NCBI GenBank assembly: GCA_034429745.1
Contig: DAOUFY010000002.1
Location: 1-9,268 of the forward strand
Length of the DNA: 9,268 nt
Origin: JBAXBF01 sp034429745
Lineage (GTDB): Bacteria; Chloroflexota; Anaerolineae; Anaerolineales; DRKV01
Direction: 5' to 3'
Shown here: positions 7,055 through 9,268 of the stretch, in pieces
Layout: each line of letters opens with the position of its first letter
Numbering within the stretch: position 1 is the first letter of the stretch
Program-made: the position numbers and the translations under genes
Notes under the pieces: generated by a model
Told to the model about the DNA's origin: nothing
The model's input: only the letters and a program-made list of their open reading frames with translations
Databases searched by the model: none

Positions 7055-7833
7055 CCTATTAATTTACCTTCCTTTATCCATTCAACAACAAATTTAGCAA
7101 CTTGCCGATACCTCTCAGCTTGTGGATTATTCTGATCCCAAGTAATAATAGCTTCCCCAGCTGCTGCAGCTTCTGCTACTCTTACACTCCTTCCTATTTG
7201 AACAGGCAGCATCCTCAAGTTTGCTCTTTTTAAAGCTTCCACTGCTAACTTGTGATGCAAAAGACGATCATCATAAAACGTCATCAATACGCCAATCATA
7301 TCTATCTGTAAGTTTAATTCTTCTTTTATCTTTTCCAAAGTATCTAAAAATAAAGATAAACCTCTTAAATCAACTGTTTGAGGCTGAGTAGGTGTAATAA
7401 TACCATCAGAAGCAACCAACCCACAGATAGACAATAAGCCTAATGAAGGTGGAAAATCAATGAGACATACTTCAAATTTATCTTGTACTGGTGTTAGTGC
7501 TTTTTTTAATATATGTTCTCTTCCAATCCTATTCGTTAGCCCTAGTTCAGTTAAAGTTAAATCAATATCGGCCGGCGCAAGAAATAAATTTGGCGCCAGT
7601 TCTATAATAATCTCTTCTATGCTATAAGCACCAGGATTCACATTTCCCAATACATCAGCTAGACTTCGTTCAACTTCTTGAATTCCACAAGCTTGGGTCA
7701 AAGATGCTTGTGGATCTAAATCTACCATCAGTGTCTTATAGCCGTATTCTTGGGCAAGAATTACTCCTAAATTATGGCTAGTAGCCGTTTTCCCAACTCC
7801 GCCTTTATGGTTTGCAATAGCTATAGTCTTCAT
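7051..7833 (-). CDS. ParA/Soj-family ATPase
   Basis: This 260-residue protein is the usual length for a chromosomal ParA/Soj. It has the deviant Walker A motif KGGVGKT (residues 10-16, with signature lysine K10), the switch I region VDLDPQASLT (D40), and Walker B CLIDFPPSLG (D126). The family's PTQPQTVDLRGL segment and the late SVRVAEAAAAGEAI segment are also present. Such ATPases dimerise on ATP, bind DNA nonspecifically and position chromosomes, plasmids or protein complexes. No parB follows: the gene runs into the 3' end of the giant STAND gene, with the two stop codons overlapping by 4 bp. It may serve chromosome segregation with a ParB encoded elsewhere, or position another cargo. The start is the ATG at 7833-7831. 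There is no Shine-Dalgarno sequence, but a promoter lies immediately upstream. Confidence 0.95.
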   Translation of the reverse strand: MKTIAIANHKGGVGKTATSHNLGVILAQEYGYKTLMVDLDPQASLTQACGIQEVERSLADVLGNVNPGAYSIEEIIIELAPNLFLAPADIDLTLTELGLTNRIGREHILKKALTPVQDKFEVCLIDFPPSLGLLSICGLVASDGIITPTQPQTVDLRGLSLFLDTLEKIKEELNLQIDMIGVLMTFYDDRLLHHKLAVEALKRANLRMLPVQIGRSVRVAEAAAAGEAIITWDQNNPQAERYRQVAKFVVEWIKEGKLIG

Positions 7834-7991
7834 ATTTCCAAGTTTAACATAAAACTGTGAAAAACGTCAATCTTTGTTAGTAAATTTTACAATTTTTTCT
7901 CCTTTTCATTACGCTAATTTTAAGTTATGATTAAATTATAATTTGATGTTTCATTATTTTTCCATAATTAGTATCATTCTCTACTGCGGCC
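7834..7991. promoter_or_regulatory. Divergent intergenic region between parA and yraN
   Basis: This 158-bp region is strongly AT-rich, contains no gene, and should carry the promoters of both divergent units. A 12-bp perfect palindrome, AAATTATAATTT, lies at 7933-7944 and embeds a TATAAT usable on either strand. On the plus strand it would give yraN a leader of about 43 bases, although no good -35 is seen. TTGATG (7943-7948) with TATCAT (7972-7977) is an alternative, but its spacing of 23 bp is too long. A strong AAAAGGAG on the minus strand (7905-7898) has no usable start codon after it. No parS-like 16-mer was found. Confidence 0.5.
7841..7870 (-). promoter_or_regulatory. Candidate parA promoter giving a leaderless mRNA
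   Basis: On the minus strand, TTGACG (7870-7865) is followed after 18 bp by TAAACT (7846-7841, 4 of 6 consensus). A TG one base upstream of that hexamer forms an extended -10 (TGTTAAACT). Only 7 bases separate the -10 from the ATG, so transcription should start at or next to the A of the start codon. This would explain the missing ribosome binding site. Confidence 0.5.
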
Positions 7992-8360
7992 ATGAATGCA
8001 GATTATAATAAACAACTTCTAGGAAAATGGGGGGAAGATCTTGCGACGACTTATCTTCAAGAAAAAGGATATTCAATTATTTGTCGTAATTACCGTTCTT
8101 CCTATGGAGAAATTGATATCGTAGCTAATGATCAAGGCACATTGGTTTTTATTGAAGTAAAAACGAGAAATAATCGTCATTTCGGTTATCCAGAAGATTC
8201 GATTTCATCTAAAAAGGTCTTTCATATTATCAATTCTGCTCAAAACTATATATCACAATATGATATTGATACCCCTTGGAGAATAGATATTTTAGCTATT
8301 ACTCGCCATATAAATCAAGAGATAGAGATTCATCATATAGTAAATGCTATCCAGCAATAA
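7992..8360 (+). CDS. yraN: UPF0102 / YraN-family protein
   Basis: This 122-residue protein is typical in length for the family. The diagnostic motifs are present: GKWGEDLATTYLQEKGY near the N-terminus, then YGEIDIVA (38-45) and LVFIEVKTR (51-59). D42, E55 and K57 form the PD-(D/E)xK nuclease-like core. WRIDILAI follows near residue 96. The fold resembles Holliday-junction resolvases, but a cellular function for YraN is not firmly established. No clear Shine-Dalgarno sequence precedes the ATG (the preceding bases read CTGCGGCC), so initiation is weak or uses another signal. It is divergent from parA and overlaps miaA by 17 bp, so the two are presumably one transcript. Confidence 0.95.
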   Translation: MNADYNKQLLGKWGEDLATTYLQEKGYSIICRNYRSSYGEIDIVANDQGTLVFIEVKTRNNRHFGYPEDSISSKKVFHIINSAQNYISQYDIDTPWRIDILAITRHINQEIEIHHIVNAIQQ

Positions 8361-9268
8361 ACCATTGATCGTTCTTGTTGGCCCAACAGCTGTAGGGAAA
8401 ACAGCCCTTTCTCTGCGTTTAGCTTCACATATCAACGCAGAAATAGTCTCTGTTGATTCAAGATTAGTCTATAGAGGTATGGATATCGGTACTGCGAAAC
8501 CCTTGCCTCAAGAGCTCTCCCTTATACCACATCATCTCATTGACATCATTGAGCCTGATCAACCCTGGAGCCTAGCTGATTTTCAACAAGCCGCATACCA
8601 AGCCATAGAATCTATTCATGATAAGGGAAAAATTCCTCTTCTTGTCGGAGGTACAGGTCAATATATAAAATCCATACTTGAACAGTGGGATCTGCCTAAA
8701 CAACCACCAAACCCAATGCTAAGAAATGTCTTATCACAATGGAGCAATCAAATATCTGCTCAGCAGTTTCATCACTACCTTGAAGTGCTAGATCCAATGG
8801 CTGCTCAATCTATTGATCCTTCCAATAAGCGGCGCGTCATTAGAGCTCTTGAAGTAATTTTTCAGAGCGGCAGAAAATTTTCCGAACAAAGAAAAAAAGG
8901 TCTTCCTAAATATAAATCCTTAATCATTGGTCTTCATCGGCTGCGTCCAGAACTATATCAACGTATTGATATTCGCATTAATAATATGGTAGCTAATGGG
9001 TTCGTTGAAGAAGTAAAAGGATTATTAGCAAAAGGTTACTCCCCTCATCTTCCCAGCATGTCTGCAATTGGTTATCGAGAGATGGTACTATTCATAAAGG
9101 GCAGAACAACATTAGTTGAATCAATAAGATTAATACAACGGGCAACAAGAAACTTTGTCCGACGGCAAGCCAACTGGTTTAAATTAGAGGATCCTGAAAT
9201 CCATTGGTTTACTATTAACTCTCAAACTGAATCATCAAATGAACTACAGATTATTGATACTATTAATA
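8344..9268 (+). CDS. miaA: tRNA dimethylallyltransferase MiaA (open at right edge)
   Basis: MiaA transfers dimethylallyl from DMAPP to N6 of A37 in tRNAs that read codons starting with U, the first step of i6A/ms2i6A formation. The 308 codons in view carry the P-loop GPTAVGKT (13-20), DSRLVYRGMDIGTAKP (38-53), HHLIDIIEPDQPWSLADF, GGTGQYI (102-108), SNKRRVIRALEV (160-171), SAIGYREM (240-247) and TRNFVRRQANWFK (268-280). The family is usually about 300-320 residues, so only a few C-terminal residues are missing; no stop occurs before the window ends. The ATG at 8344 lies inside the end of yraN in another frame, with no clear ribosome site, which suggests translational coupling. DSR-LVY replaces the DSMQVY found in proteobacteria, a normal variant outside that group. 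Confidence 0.97.
   Translation, partial: MLSSNKPLIVLVGPTAVGKTALSLRLASHINAEIVSVDSRLVYRGMDIGTAKPLPQELSLIPHHLIDIIEPDQPWSLADFQQAAYQAIESIHDKGKIPLLVGGTGQYIKSILEQWDLPKQPPNPMLRNVLSQWSNQISAQQFHHYLEVLDPMAAQSIDPSNKRRVIRALEVIFQSGRKFSEQRKKGLPKYKSLIIGLHRLRPELYQRIDIRINNMVANGFVEEVKGLLAKGYSPHLPSMSAIGYREMVLFIKGRTTLVESIRLIQRATRNFVRRQANWFKLEDPEIHWFTINSQTESSNELQIIDTIN

Noticed and set aside
7855..7867. Possible parS site upstream of parA (GTGAAA half-site)
   Set aside because: Only one half of the TGTTTCACGTGAAACA consensus is approximated; the other half does not match.
7878..7909. Ten-codon minus-strand leader peptide (MKRRKNCKIY) before parA
   Set aside because: It is very short, its ATG has no ribosome site, and no attenuator hairpin follows. 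The AAAAGGAG in it precedes no usable start codon.

Overview
The window is AT-rich and gene-dense. It looks like a chromosomal stretch from a member of the Chloroflexota, probably Anaerolineae-like. This is an inference from protein style: a lipoprotein ending in an NBR1-type FW (four-tryptophan) domain, and a very large signalling NTPase with a long WD40 array. The low GC would be unusual for many Anaerolineae, so the assignment is tentative. No rRNA, tRNA, insertion sequence, CRISPR array or phage gene was seen.

Region 1 (1-7054, + strand) is a closely packed run of four genes: a TIGR01777/YfcH-type SDR-fold epimerase-like protein, a small multi-helix membrane protein (DUF4203/TMEM198-like), the FW-domain lipoprotein, and a 1579-residue STAND-type protein. 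The gaps are 10, 59 and 6 bp, so the last two genes are almost certainly co-transcribed. The first bases may hold the tail of an upstream gene that overlaps the epimerase start by ATGA. The giant protein has, in order, a winged-helix-like N-terminus, a very acidic low-complexity linker containing a 15-bp tandem repeat, a degenerate TIR-like domain, a P-loop NTPase (NACHT/AAA class), a helical spacer, and 15 WD40-like units.

Region 2 (7051-7833, - strand) is a ParA/Soj-family ATPase without a ParB partner in view. It converges on the giant gene with the two stop codons overlapping, and no terminator is visible. A candidate promoter sits so close to its ATG that the mRNA may be leaderless.

Region 3 (7834-9268) begins with a 158-bp AT-rich divergent intergenic region. 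It is followed by yraN (UPF0102) and miaA (tRNA dimethylallyltransferase), which overlap by 17 bp. miaA is open at the right edge of the window but nearly complete.

The part most worth attention is the membrane protein, FW lipoprotein and TIR-like/NTPase/WD40 cluster. It pairs an envelope-exposed binding module with a large cytoplasmic switch protein. A joint sensing or defence role is only an inference; the other genes are ordinary housekeeping types.
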